Source of the DNA: Cryobacterium melibiosiphilum
Lineage (GTDB): Bacteria; Actinomycetota; Actinomycetes; Actinomycetales; Microbacteriaceae
Assembly: GCF_003602235.1 (NCBI RefSeq)
Contig: NZ_QZVS01000074.1
Coordinates: 1,853-65,852 of the forward strand
DNA length: 64,000 nucleotides
Direction of reading: 5' to 3'
The stretch's first letter is position 1, and every line of letters starts with the position of its first letter. The position numbers and the translations under genes are program-made. The notes beneath the pieces were generated by a model that did not search any database, had not been told where the DNA came from, and saw only the letters and a program-made list of their open reading frames with translations. Shown piece by piece: positions 33,429 to 43,647 of the stretch.

Positions 33429-34415
33429 GTGAGCATTCGAACGGCCGAATACCCCCGGCCGGACCATTTCCTGCTCCACCTCAGCGATACGCACCTCCTC
33501 GCCGGGGGCAATCGCCTCTACGGCAGTGTGGACGTTGAGGCCCATCTGGCCGAACTCTTCGCCGAGGTCGAGGCATCCGGTGCCCGCCCCGAGGCGATCG
33601 TCTTCACCGGCGACCTCGCCGACAAGGGCGAACCGGGAGCCTACGACCTGCTGCGCCGAATGGTCGAACCGGTCGCCGAACGCCTCGGGGCCCAGGTCAT
33701 CTGGGTGATGGGCAACCACGACGACCGTTCCGCCTTCCGCACCGCGCTGCTGCCGGCGCAACTCGGGGCCACGCCCATCGACCAGACCAGCCCGATCGAC
33801 CAGGTACACGAGATCAACGGTCTGCGCATCATCACCCTGGACACCTCGGTTCCCGGCCACCACTACGGCGCGATCTCCGACCGCCAGCTTCTCTGGCTGG
33901 CGGGCGAGCTCAGCACCCCCGCACCCGACGGCACCATTCTCGCCCTGCACCACCCGCCGGTGCCGAGCGTGCTCGACCTCGCCGTCGCCGTGGAACTGCG
34001 CGACCAGGATCGTCTCGCACAGGTTCTGCGGGGAACGGATGTGCGCAGCATCATCGCCGGACACCTGCACTACTCGTCATTCTCGACTTTCGCCGGCATC
34101 CCGGTGTCGGTCGCGTCGGCCACCTGCTACACGCAGGACCTCAACGTTCCCGTCGGCGGCACCCTCGGCCGCGACGGCGCCCGCGCGTTCAACCTCGTGC
34201 ACGTCTACGCGGGCACCGTGCTGCACTCGGTCGTGCCGCTCGGAACCTTCCCGTCACTCGACTACATCGATGCCGCCGAGACGACGAGGCGCCTCGCCGC
34301 CTCGGGCATCGTTATCGAGCCGTCGGAAGCGGGGCCGTCGGGTACTGGGCCGTCGGGTACTCAGCCTGCATGGCAAGAGCCGCCAATGACCACGCCGATC
34401 CCGGTTCTGCACTAG
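33429..34415 (+). CDS. Class III phosphodiesterase (3',5'-cyclic nucleotide phosphodiesterase-like)
   Basis: Two-metal phosphoesterase (328 aa) with every ligand in place: D20 and H22 (LSDTH), D62 (GDL), N96 and H97 (GNHD), HH in LALHHPP, and H in AGHLH. The overall pattern resembles the Rv0805/CpdA group acting on cyclic nucleotides or other phosphodiesters. GTG 33429 is preferred because GGAAAG lies 5 nt before it; ATG 33417 adds four residues. The last 35 residues are low complexity ([10 protein letters not shown]) and are read from DNA that also encodes the tail of the convergent Stealth gene. Confidence 0.88.
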   Translation: MSIRTAEYPRPDHFLLHLSDTHLLAGGNRLYGSVDVEAHLAELFAEVEASGARPEAIVFTGDLADKGEPGAYDLLRRMVEPVAERLGAQVIWVMGNHDDRSAFRTALLPAQLGATPIDQTSPIDQVHEINGLRIITLDTSVPGHHYGAISDRQLLWLAGELSTPAPDGTILALHHPPVPSVLDLAVAVELRDQDRLAQVLRGTDVRSIIAGHLHYSSFSTFAGIPVSVASATCYTQDLNVPVGGTLGRDGARAFNLVHVYAGTVLHSVVPLGTFPSLDYIDAAETTRRLAASGIVIEPSEAGPSGTGPSGTQPAWQEPPMTTPIPVLH

Positions 34416-36207
34416 TCGCTGCGCCAGCGCGCTCCCACGGGGCGACGATCGGAAAGTACAGTTCGAGAAACTCGGTGACGGCGGCGCGGCGCACCTCGTC
34501 GGAGATCTCCGGGTTGCTGCCGTCGTTGAGGCAGAACATGTCCTGGTCGCGGCGCTTGCGCAGCCGGTTCATCTGGCGCAGGGCCGCCTTCAGGGTCGTC
34601 TCGACGTAGAGGGAGCGCACCTGGGTCTGGGCGACCGCGTGCCCGGTCATCAGCCCGTAGTAGTGATACAGCGAGTTGGTGACGGAGATGTCGGTCGCCG
34701 ACCGGAACCGGCTGGCCGCCGTGCGGGCGAAGTCCTCGGGAAAGACGCCCTCCAGTTCGCGCATCACGCTCTTGCGCATCGGCGCGGGCGTGTGCTCGAG
34801 GTGGCGCGTGGTGACCTTTCCGAAGCGGCCGCGCAGCAGGGCACGGTTGACGCGCGCCGCGTTCTCGAAGCCGCTGCGGGTCGGATCGTTCTCGCCGAGG
34901 CCGATCCGGGTGCGTGCCTCGACGAACTTGGTGACGCCGCCGGGAGAGAAGAACAGTTCCGGGCCGACCGGACGCCCGAAGAACATGTCGTCGTTGGAAT
35001 ACAAAAAGTGCTCGGCGAGCCCGGGAATGTTGTGCAGCTGGCTCTCCACGGCGTGCGAGTTGTGGGTCGGCAGCACGGTCGGGTCGGCGAAGAAGTCCTC
35101 GCTGCGCATGATCGTGACTCGCGGGTGGTCGGCAAGCCAGATCGGGGCCGGCGAATCCGTGGCGATGAAGATCCGGCGAATCCAGGGGGCGAACATGTAC
35201 ACGCTGCGCAGGGCGTACTTGAGTTCGTCGATCTGGCGGAAGCGCGCATCGGAGTCGTCGCCGTCGCCGACCACGTAGTCCTGCATCCGCTTGGCGCGTT
35301 CGATCTGAAAATCGCTCGACGTGCCGTCGACCCAGGAGAACACGAGGTCGATGTCGAAGGAGACGTCGCTGGCGAGGTCGTCGAACATGTTCTGCAGCGT
35401 GAGCCAGGTGCGGCCGTAGAGCTCGATGGTCGTCTCGCGAGCCTCGGAGCGCGGCAACCGGGTGCGCATCAGCGCGTTTTCGACCGGGGCGATGATCTCT
35501 TCTTCACCGAAGCGCCAGAGTTCGAACTGAAAAGCGGTTTGGGCGCCGTAGCGCAGCCGGCCGATCGGTTCGATTCGCGGGCGGTACACGCGAAAAACGG
35601 ATGCCTTCTTGTGCGTCGACAGTTCGCCGTCGGCCAGCAGGAACGGCGGCGCGGGCGGTCCGTCGACGGGCTTGGCGTAGAAGGGTTCGTTGGCGAACGC
35701 GGCGGCGAGCACGCGGGTGAGCTGTTTGCGGCGTTTGCGGTCGACGGCGATGACGGGCCTGTTATGGTCGCCGCGCACCAGGAGAAAGTCGATGCCCGCA
35801 TTCGTCAGGGCATCGTGCACGGCGAGGAGGTCTTTGACCATCGATTCGTGCGGGGTGAAGTGCCCGTTGATGAGGGCGATCTCGCCCTTGCGCACGACGA
35901 GGTCCTCGCGGTCGAAGCGGCGGGTGCGCGCGTCGGGCGTGACGAGCACGAGTTCGGGCTCGGGACTGAGCGGGAGTGTCGGAATCAGGCCGGAATCGAG
36001 GCTGACCTCGTCGGTGAAATCCTCGCCGATGGCGGCGGCCACGACGTCCGGGGCGATGTCGTAGGAGAAGCTGTAGGCGCTGTCGGCAATATCGACGTTG
36101 TCCAGGTCGGCGGTGTCGATGGTGCTGGTGGTGTCGGTCGTGACGGTGGGGCTGTTGGCGCTGGTCTGCGCGTCCGGCTCGGCGTTCGGACGGTCAAGTG
36201 TTGCCAT
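34312..36207 (-). CDS. Stealth-family sugar-phosphotransferase
   Basis: A 631-residue protein with the Stealth conserved regions: CR1 [12 protein letters not shown] (about 286-296), CR2 beginning [16 protein letters not shown] and continuing [15 protein letters not shown]3 [19 protein letters not shown], and CR4 near SLYHYYG. Stealth proteins transfer hexose-1-phosphate in capsule or wall polysaccharides. ATG 36207 is set by GAGGAGG 3 nt upstream. The N-terminal 250 residues are a domain I cannot name, preceded by a Thr/Asp-rich stretch. The C-terminus has [13 protein letters not shown] repeats and overlaps the phosphodiesterase gene tail to tail by 104 nt. Confidence 0.88.
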   Translation of the reverse strand: MATLDRPNAEPDAQTSANSPTVTTDTTSTIDTADLDNVDIADSAYSFSYDIAPDVVAAAIGEDFTDEVSLDSGLIPTLPLSPEPELVLVTPDARTRRFDREDLVVRKGEIALINGHFTPHESMVKDLLAVHDALTNAGIDFLLVRGDHNRPVIAVDRKRRKQLTRVLAAAFANEPFYAKPVDGPPAPPFLLADGELSTHKKASVFRVYRPRIEPIGRLRYGAQTAFQFELWRFGEEEIIAPVENALMRTRLPRSEARETTIELYGRTWLTLQNMFDDLASDVSFDIDLVFSWVDGTSSDFQIERAKRMQDYVVGDGDDSDARFRQIDELKYALRSVYMFAPWIRRIFIATDSPAPIWLADHPRVTIMRSEDFFADPTVLPTHNSHAVESQLHNIPGLAEHFLYSNDDMFFGRPVGPELFFSPGGVTKFVEARTRIGLGENDPTRSGFENAARVNRALLRGRFGKVTTRHLEHTPAPMRKSVMRELEGVFPEDFARTAASRFRSATDISVTNSLYHYYGLMTGHAVAQTQVRSLYVETTLKAALRQMNRLRKRRDQDMFCLNDGSNPEISDEVRRAAVTEFLELYFPIVAPWERAGAATSAEPGSAWSLAALAMQAEYPTAQYPTAPLPTAR

Positions 36208-36471
36208 GGTCCTCCTCGAAATCTGGAACACTCGATCACGAGGCAACCACACGCTATGCCCAGGGGGAGTGCGTCCGGTATCACCGGCCCAGCGCCCCGT
36301 GAACCGGGTGCGAGAGCAGCCGGCGGAACGCGGTGGCGCTCCCTGCAGTCTACCGCCCCGCCGCCGCCCGGCGAGAAGAACGAATCGCCCGAGCTGTGGC
36401 CCGCGGCTCGGTCGACCCTGATCGCCGTCGGGTGGGCATCGGGTACACGCCGGGCCGCGCTGCTCGACGCC

Positions 36472-36840
36472 CTATTCGGCGAGGTACGCGGCGAGGATGC
36501 GGGCGTGGTTCACGTGCGGGTCTTTCGCCCCGTAGACGAGCGTCGTCGTGATTCCCCGTGCGGTGTTGTCCCGAATCAGGTCACGCAGGTCGGCGACGGC
36601 CGCTACGGTCTGGGGCGAGCCGTCCAGTTCGGCCCGGTACCGGGCGGTGAAGTCGTCGAGGCGGTCGGGGTCGTGCTTCCACCAGGTGCGCAGGTCCGGT
36701 GAAGGCGCCACGTCTTTCGGCCAGGAATCCAGGTGCGCGGTGGCCTTGCTCACGCCGCGCGGCCAGAGTCGATCGACCAGCACGCGGCATCCGTCGGCCT
36801 CACTCGCGGCCTCGTAGGCGCGCTTGATCGTGACGCTCAT
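36472..36840 (-). CDS. DUF488 family protein
   Basis: Small cytoplasmic protein (122 aa) of the widespread DUF488 family. Signature blocks are [28 protein letters not shown], and FTARYRAEL near the middle, with TTLVYGAKD toward the end. Function unknown. The start overlaps the stop of the DUF255 gene by 4 nt, so the two are co-translated. The 264 nt between it and the Stealth gene hold no gene I can support. Confidence 0.9.
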   Translation of the reverse strand: MSVTIKRAYEAASEADGCRVLVDRLWPRGVSKATAHLDSWPKDVAPSPDLRTWWKHDPDRLDDFTARYRAELDGSPQTVAAVADLRDLIRDNTARGITTTLVYGAKDPHVNHARILAAYLAE

Positions 36841-38891
36841 TCGGTGACCGTGCCGGCGGGCGCTGTGCCGGCCGCCGCAGGAACAGCCGCCGCGGCGAGG
36901 TCGGCCGGGTCGGTGACGGGCAGCCGGCAGGTGAAGTCGCGGCAGACGTAGGCAGTGGGTCGTCCACCGATGGCACTGCGGCCGGCGAACAGGTCGAATC
37001 CGGCGGACGCGAAGGCGCGCGCCTGGCCGTCGGTGACGGATGCGACGAGCCCCGCCGGTCGTCGACGCACGGCCGCGAGCAGCGAATCCGTGGCGGGGGC
37101 GACGGACCGACCGGAATCGGGGCGGGGATCCCGACGGTCGGGGCCGTCGGGGTGGTCGGGGTCGTCGGGGCGGGGATCCGGGCTGACGATGACGAGCTGC
37201 TCGGCCGCGCCGGTCAGGGTGGCCATGAGCCGCAGCGACGCACCGAAAGCGAGTGGGCGGGCAGGCGCGAGACCGGCCACCGGGCCGAGGGCGGTGACGG
37301 CGGCGTCGCGATACCGCGTGTCGGCGGTGAGCAGGTAGAGCAGGCGGCTGGCGTCGGCCGTGGCCGTCAGCCCGGAGGGGTACGCCCCCTCCGACGGATC
37401 CACCGAGACGACGAGGCCCTGCCCGCGCAACACCGGATCGGGCCCGTTCGGCGCGTGGAACGGGGGCGTCGCTACCGCCAGGGTGTTCGCATCGGTCGCC
37501 TCCCGCTCCCCTGCGACGCCGCCGGCAGTGTCGGAGGGTGCGCGTAGCGTGCCGTCTATGAGGTCGCGACCGACCAGCGCATAGCGCACCTCTCCCGTCG
37601 CAGCCGCGAGTTCAAGGAGGCCCCGTGCACACATCCCGTAGTCCTCCAGCGTGGCCTGTGCGGCGGACGGGCGGCCGCTGACGGAGGCGCGCACGAGGGT
37701 GCCATCGGCGCGCAGGTGCTTCTCCAGCAGATAGTCGGCGGCGCGACGGGCGGCATTCGTGTAAGGGGGAACGTCGAAGGCGAAGCCGACCCGGGCCAGG
37801 GCCCCGATCGCGAGCCCGTTCCAGCCGGTGAGTACCTTGTCGTCGAGGGCGGGTGGGGCCTCGCTGCGGCGGGCCTCGACGTCGAGGGCGTAATAGCCGC
37901 CCTCGACGCGTTGGCCGGCGACGGTGCTCTCGGAGTCCTGCGCGCTGGCGAATCCCCCATCCGGCAGCTGCAGCACCGCCAGCAGAAACCCGGCGATGCC
38001 CTCGGCGACCAAGCGTGCCCACGGTTCGGAGGTCAGGGTGAAGGCCCGCGTGTACAACTCGAGCAGCTGGGCGTTGTCGTAGAGCATGCGTTCGTAGTGC
38101 GGGTCGCTCCAGTCACGGTTCACGGCGTAGCGAAAGAACCCGCCCTCGACGGGGTCGCGCAGCGGCGAAGCCCCCATGCGTTTCAGCGTGCGCAGGGCGA
38201 GCGCCCGCCCGGTCGGCTGGTCGAGCAGAAAGCCGAGGGCTGGTGCCACGGGAAACTTCGGCGCGCCCCCGAAACCGCCGAACAGGTCGTCCTCGTAGGC
38301 GGCGAGCTCGGCGACGGCCGCGGCCAAGGCGGCCGAATCGGGCAGCGGGTTGGTGCGGGCGAGCTGCTCTGACGATTCGGTGAGCGCGCCCGCGACCTGG
38401 GCGGCACCGGCGGTGACGGCCGCGCGGCGGGTAGTCCAGGCATCCGTCACCGCTTCGAGCACCATGCGGAACGACGGATGCCCGCCCCCGCCCGATCCCT
38501 GCGCGGCGATGGGAAGCGGTGGAAAATATGTTCCCGCGTGAAAGGCCTGTCCCTCGGGGGTGACGAAAACGTTGAGCGGCCAGCCGAGACCCTCCACGAA
38601 GGCGCTGGCGGCGGCCAGATAGCTCGCATCAACGTCGGGATGCTCTTCCCGGTCGACCTTGATGCTCACGAAATGGGCGTTCAGGTACGCCGCGAGCACC
38701 GGGTCGCTGAAGCTCTCCCGGGCCATCACGTGGCACCAGTGACAGGTGGAGTAGCCGATGGAGACGAGCACCGGAACGTCGCGGGCGCCGGCCTCGGCGA
38801 ACGCCTCCGGACCCCACGAATGCCAGTCAACGGGGTTCTCCGCGTGCGAGCGCAGATACGGGCTGATGGCGTCGGCGAGGCGATTGCTCAT
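36837..38891 (-). CDS. DUF255 thioredoxin-domain protein (YyaL / SPATA20 type)
   Basis: A 684-residue protein with an N-terminal thioredoxin-like domain (CxxC at C50-C53 in [16 protein letters not shown]) followed by an (alpha/alpha)6-barrel resembling glycosidases and epimerases, as in YyaL/SPATA20. Other family landmarks are [15 protein letters not shown] and [13 protein letters not shown]. Cellular role unknown. Met at 38891 matches the family start; a Met seven codons upstream is possible. The C-terminal part has a [18 protein letters not shown] tract between barrel helices. Upstream cistron of DUF488. Confidence 0.92.
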   Translation of the reverse strand: MSNRLADAISPYLRSHAENPVDWHSWGPEAFAEAGARDVPVLVSIGYSTCHWCHVMARESFSDPVLAAYLNAHFVSIKVDREEHPDVDASYLAAASAFVEGLGWPLNVFVTPEGQAFHAGTYFPPLPIAAQGSGGGGHPSFRMVLEAVTDAWTTRRAAVTAGAAQVAGALTESSEQLARTNPLPDSAALAAAVAELAAYEDDLFGGFGGAPKFPVAPALGFLLDQPTGRALALRTLKRMGASPLRDPVEGGFFRYAVNRDWSDPHYERMLYDNAQLLELYTRAFTLTSEPWARLVAEGIAGFLLAVLQLPDGGFASAQDSESTVAGQRVEGGYYALDVEARRSEAPPALDDKVLTGWNGLAIGALARVGFAFDVPPYTNAARRAADYLLEKHLRADGTLVRASVSGRPSAAQATLEDYGMCARGLLELAAATGEVRYALVGRDLIDGTLRAPSDTAGGVAGEREATDANTLAVATPPFHAPNGPDPVLRGQGLVVSVDPSEGAYPSGLTATADASRLLYLLTADTRYRDAAVTALGPVAGLAPARPLAFGASLRLMATLTGAAEQLVIVSPDPRPDDPDHPDGPDRRDPRPDSGRSVAPATDSLLAAVRRRPAGLVASVTDGQARAFASAGFDLFAGRSAIGGRPTAYVCRDFTCRLPVTDPADLAAAAVPAAAGTAPAGTVTE

Positions 38892-38996
38892 ACCCTCATT
38901 GTGCCCGCTCATGGGTCACGATTTCGCATCTGTCGCCCCCTTGCGTCGGGCTTCGTTGGGCGTAGGCTGCCCGGCGTCGAGGAAAAGAAGCTGCGA

Positions 38997-40184
38997 ATGA
39001 CTCAGGATCCCCTGGCGCAGCGGCTGTGGCTGGCTGCGCACACAGATGCCGGACTTCTCACCACACTGCGAGTGGCCTATCGCGGTCGCTTCGACGTGCT
39101 GGACGCTCTCTGGTGGCGGTTTCGGCCGCTCACGCCGACCGAGTCCGGGCATGCAGATCCGGCCGTCGAGCTCGCCGAGGTGCAGGCACACGTGTACTCC
39201 CGCGAGTGTCTCGACGAACCTGTCATCGACGCCTACGACGCGCTGACCGGCGCAACGGTCACCGCGACTCCCCACGAGCACCGTATGCGGGCTCTCACGG
39301 CGCAGCTCCAGCAGGATGCCGTCGCGCTCGACGCTCTGCTCGAGCGGATGCGGGACTGGAAGGCCGTCGCCCCGGCCGACCCGGGCCATCCGCCGGTCGA
39401 TGCCTGGGATACGCCGGAAGCCCGGGACACGCCGGACTCGCCGGAGACCCGGACGACGGAACCCGTGGCGGCGCCCACGGCGTCCCCGGCCGTCGCACTC
39501 GCGGCCCCGCACGTCGCGCTCCGGGGGCGGCCGGTTTTTTTCGGGCTCGGTCTGGTCATCGGTGTGGTGCTCGGAGCGGTCGGCACCCTCGGCTCCCTCG
39601 CCCGGGCCGAGTCGCCCGGGCGCGGCGACGCCGCGAGTGCCGAGGAGAACACCGCCGACACCACCGATTCCCGCGCGGGCGCCAGCCCCGGTGACGTGCT
39701 GCAAATCTTCGATGAGGTTCCCGACTGGCCTGACGGCGCCCCACCGAAGCTCGGCCCGGAATACCGTCCGGACTCCATCCGCAGCGTGCTGGGCCCGGCA
39801 GACACCGGCTTCGGCGTCTACGTCGCCCAGCGCGGTTCGGCCGAGTACTGCATCATCGTGCAGGACGCCGACAAGAGCGGCAGCACGGCATGCTCCACCC
39901 GACGCACCATCGCAGCATCGGGTCTGCACATGCGTGCGCTGGTCTGGTCGCCGCCCCAACCCGCCGAGAACGCCGTGCTGCTGCAGGTCTACGTGACATG
40001 GAACCGCACCGGGGCGATCGTGGCCGGCACCTCACCGCGCGCGGTCGGCGGTGCGGCCCCCTACACCGGCTCCTCACCGGCACGGGAGCCCGCGGCCTCC
40101 ACGCGCTCGGTCGATACGCCCGCACCGGCGGTGAACCGGCCGGCCGTACGGTGCGGCCCGGTCGTACGCATCGCTCTGTGCTGA
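38997..40184 (+). CDS. Single-pass membrane protein of unknown function (paralogue 1)
   Basis: A 395-residue protein: cytoplasmic helical N-terminus (about 1-125, with FDVLDALWWRFRPLTP), a Pro/Thr/Ala linker, one membrane segment at about 178-200 (VFFGLGLVIGVVLGAVGTLG), then an outside domain. The outside domain has SIRSVLGPADTGFGVYVA, then CIIVQ and a second Cys 12 residues on (STACST). The next gene shares the same order, so the two are tandem paralogues. No known domain recognised. The C-terminal 45 residues look low complexity. Confidence 0.75.
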   Translation: MTQDPLAQRLWLAAHTDAGLLTTLRVAYRGRFDVLDALWWRFRPLTPTESGHADPAVELAEVQAHVYSRECLDEPVIDAYDALTGATVTATPHEHRMRALTAQLQQDAVALDALLERMRDWKAVAPADPGHPPVDAWDTPEARDTPDSPETRTTEPVAAPTASPAVALAAPHVALRGRPVFFGLGLVIGVVLGAVGTLGSLARAESPGRGDAASAEENTADTTDSRAGASPGDVLQIFDEVPDWPDGAPPKLGPEYRPDSIRSVLGPADTGFGVYVAQRGSAEYCIIVQDADKSGSTACSTRRTIAASGLHMRALVWSPPQPAENAVLLQVYVTWNRTGAIVAGTSPRAVGGAAPYTGSSPAREPAASTRSVDTPAPAVNRPAVRCGPVVRIALC

Positions 40185-40266
40185 CCCTCGGTTTCGGCTG
40201 ACCCTTGGTGTCTGGCCGACCTGGGCGAACGGCCACCCGATAGGGTGAGCGCAGAGCGGGGGCACG

Positions 40267-41376
40267 ATGAAGTTCGGCGGGGTGACGACGGAACAGGTGC
40301 AGGAGCTCCGGGATTCGGTGCTGACGGATGCCGTGAAGCTCGCCGATGCGCGTGAGGCCTACCGCGGCAGCGGGGACGTGCTCGATGCCCTCTGGTGGCG
40401 GCTGCATCCGTTCACCCCCACACCTGCCGGCACGCCGGATCCGGGCGCAGCCCTGCCGGCCCGGCAAGCCCGGGTGTACGCCCGTCCGTGCACGGCCACC
40501 GGCGGCGTGGCGCCCACCGGCGCGGCCGGGCCCGTCAGCACGCTCGCCGCCGCAGAGCAGGAACTCCGGGCACTCGAGCAGCGCCTGGCTCTCGACGCCG
40601 CCGCGCTCGATTCCGTTGTTGAGCGGATGCTCGCAGTCGCCACCGTGGGCACGGGCGGGGGTGCTGCGGCGACCGACGCGCAAGCCGCGGCGCGCGACGG
40701 AGCGGGAGTCGGAGCAGCCGCCCGGCGCGGTCCGCCCCTCACTGCGTGCAGCCGGGGTACTTCGGGCCGACGGTGGCGGCGCGGCCTCTCGGTCTTCGCG
40801 CTCGGCGCGGTCGTCGGGTCGGTCTGTGCCGCGCTGGCGGCGACCGTGGCGCCGTGGGGTGCCGAACCGCAGGCCGCCGCCGATGCTGCGTCGGCCCCGG
40901 CCGATACCGCCGTCGATGCGACGACGGCGGCGGCGCTGAGGATCTTCACCGCGGCGACCAACTGGCCCGATGATGCGCCGCCGCCGCTCGGTGCCGAATA
41001 CGATCCGGCCAGCATTCGCAGCGTGCTCGGTGCGGCTCCCTGGAGTCCGGGGTACGGCGTCTACGTTGCCCACCGGGTGGGCGGCGACGTCTGCATCATC
41101 GTGCAGCAGAACCATCGCAGCGTCCAAACGGCCTGCACGAGCCCGGCAACGCTCGCCGATCGCGGGCTCACCGTGCAGGCGAGCGTCGCGACGAACGCCG
41201 CGACGAACGCCGAGGACGGGACGGCTACCGATGCAACCGCCGACGCTGTTCTCGTGACGGTCGACTGGCGTCCGGACGGATCGATCGTGGCCCAGACCTC
41301 CGCCACCGAGACGCCAGCGGTCACGCCGTACGACCTGCCCGCGGCACCGGCACCGCTCGGAGAATTTCGAAGCTGA
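40267..41376 (+). CDS. Single-pass membrane protein of unknown function (paralogue 2)
   Basis: A 369-residue paralogue of the preceding protein. Shared: DVLDALWWRLHPFTPTP at the N-terminus; an anti-parallel helical region LEQRLALDAAALDSVVERM; one membrane segment about 178-198 (GLSVFALGAVVGSVCAALAA); and an outer domain with SIRSVLGAAPWSPGYGVYVA, CIIVQ and TACTS. The conserved Cys pair outside suggests a disulfide. Same orientation, 82 nt after paralogue 1. Function unknown. Confidence 0.75.
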   Translation: MKFGGVTTEQVQELRDSVLTDAVKLADAREAYRGSGDVLDALWWRLHPFTPTPAGTPDPGAALPARQARVYARPCTATGGVAPTGAAGPVSTLAAAEQELRALEQRLALDAAALDSVVERMLAVATVGTGGGAAATDAQAAARDGAGVGAAARRGPPLTACSRGTSGRRWRRGLSVFALGAVVGSVCAALAATVAPWGAEPQAAADAASAPADTAVDATTAAALRIFTAATNWPDDAPPPLGAEYDPASIRSVLGAAPWSPGYGVYVAHRVGGDVCIIVQQNHRSVQTACTSPATLADRGLTVQASVATNAATNAEDGTATDATADAVLVTVDWRPDGSIVAQTSATETPAVTPYDLPAAPAPLGEFRS

Positions 41377-41461
41377 ACGCCGTGCGGGGCACGAGACGAC
41401 AACGCCGGCAGGCCGGTAGACAGGGTCGAACGAACGCGGGTAAGCAGCCAGCCGCGGCGAT

Positions 41462-42121
41462 TCAGGCGAGCAGAGCCTGTCGGCGGCGTTGCACACGCAC
41501 CCAGACGATGAATCCGATCAGGGTGAATGCACCGTAGAACAGGTAGAGCACCGCGGATGCGTAATACCCGGCGCTGATCAGCAGCGGCACGCCGACGATG
41601 TCGACGGCAACCCAGATCAGCCAGAATTCGGTCCAGCCGCGGGCCATGCCGTAGGTCGCGAGCAGGGAACCGGTGAAGATCCAGGCATCCGCCCAGACCG
41701 GCTCGAAGGAGCCGAGCGCGCGAAAGATCGGGGTGAGCACGAGGGTGCCGGCGACCAGGCCGACGCCCAGCAGGATGCGGGTGCGGTTGCTCGCCCAGTG
41801 CGGCACGACGGCGACGTGCACCGTGGAGTTGCGGCTGCGTTGCCAAGCGACCCAGCCGAAGATCGAGACGACGATGAACATGATCTGCCGGCCAGCCTGG
41901 CCGAGCAGGTTGACCGGGTTCGGGGTGCCGAACACCGCGCCGAGGAACACGGTGAACAGCAGCAGGTTGCCGACGATGCCGACCGGCCAGGCCCAGACTT
42001 TGCGGCGCATCCCGCCGACGGCGCTGGCGATGCCGAAGACGTTGCCGACGACCTCGCGCCAGAGGATCGTCTGGCTACCGATCTGCAGCTGGGCGTCAAA
42101 AAGCCATTCAATCGGGTTCAC
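41462..42121 (-). CDS. pnuC: PnuC-type nicotinamide riboside transporter
   Basis: Membrane transporter (219 aa) importing nicotinamide riboside for NAD salvage. It begins with EWLFDAQLQIGSQTILWREV and has GNVFGIASAVGGMRRKVWAWPVGIVGN, the RQIMFIVVSIFGWVAW block and the C-terminal EFWLIWVAVDIVGVPL typical of PnuC. About seven hydrophobic segments. Alone on its strand, with a dyad repeat at 42203-42256 between it and the upstream aldo/keto reductase. No NiaR or NadR gene nearby. Confidence 0.92.
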   Translation of the reverse strand: MNPIEWLFDAQLQIGSQTILWREVVGNVFGIASAVGGMRRKVWAWPVGIVGNLLLFTVFLGAVFGTPNPVNLLGQAGRQIMFIVVSIFGWVAWQRSRNSTVHVAVVPHWASNRTRILLGVGLVAGTLVLTPIFRALGSFEPVWADAWIFTGSLLATYGMARGWTEFWLIWVAVDIVGVPLLISAGYYASAVLYLFYGAFTLIGFIVWVRVQRRRQALLA

Positions 42122-42202
42122 GGTGCTCGTTTCCTTCGGTGCGAACCGAAATCTACCAGACCGGTCCCGTCACCCACGTCTGGCAGGCGCCACTTCGTCC
42201 GA

Positions 42203-42256
42203 GCGCGGGAACTGCGCCGCTACGCGGGTGGCGCACAGTTCCCGCGCAGCGGCGCG
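42203..42256. repeat. Dyad repeat copy 2 (GCGCCGCTACGCGGG family)
   Basis: GCGCGGGAACTG (42203-42214) and CAGTTCCCGCGC (42236-42247) are exact complements. Overlapping blocks GCGCCGCTACGCGGG and CCGCGCAGCGGCGC match copy 1 at 12366-12427. It begins one base after the aldo/keto reductase stop and could act as its terminator. Confidence 0.65.
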
Positions 42257-43144
<888 letters not shown>

Positions 43145-43170
43145 TCAGCGGTACGGGCCGGCGGCACCGA

Positions 43171-43539
43171 TCAGCGCGTCAGCTGCACGCGTACAGCCTC
43201 GGGGGTGCGGTCCAGGTAGGTGATCGTGAAGCGGCCGGGGTGCCGCGCCTCGAGCTGCCCCAGCAGCGGCAGCGGGTCGTGCGGCGCCACGATCACGAGC
43301 CCGCTGCCCGCGGCGATCGCGTCGGCCGCGCCGAACACGGTGGCGTGACGGATGGCGTGGGGCACGGTGCGCACGTCGAACTCGGGGTAGTCGATGCTGT
43401 CCTCGGCGCCGCAGCTGCATTTATGCTCGGTCGAGCCGCATCCGGTCTGGGCGGCTGCCGCCGGGGCTGCGTCCGTGAGGTCGAAGTGGGGGCGGTCAGC
43501 GATGATGGCCGCGTCTGTGGCGGCAGTGTTGGTGTCCAT
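43171..43539 (-). CDS. DUF2249 domain protein with Cys-rich segment
   Basis: A 122-residue protein. After a disordered N-terminus comes a cluster GCGSTEHKCSCGAED (residues about 33-47), then the DUF2249 core (FDVRTVPHAIRHATVFGAAD, HDPLPLLGQLEARHPGRFTITYL). DUF2249 proteins are TusA-like in fold; some occur with nitrogen-oxide or sulfur metabolism genes, but none are adjacent here. Met at 43539 is chosen because upstream reading is Arg-rich and lacks similarity. Confidence 0.82.
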   Translation of the reverse strand: MDTNTAATDAAIIADRPHFDLTDAAPAAAAQTGCGSTEHKCSCGAEDSIDYPEFDVRTVPHAIRHATVFGAADAIAAGSGLVIVAPHDPLPLLGQLEARHPGRFTITYLDRTPEAVRVQLTR

Positions 43540-43647
43540 GCCGCCCACGCTATTCGCGTCCGGGCGGCCACGCACGCGTTAACACCGGTTTTATCCTTTT
43601 TAATCCGGAAGGTCGGCATAGAGCGCGGAAAGTACGATGGAACAGTC

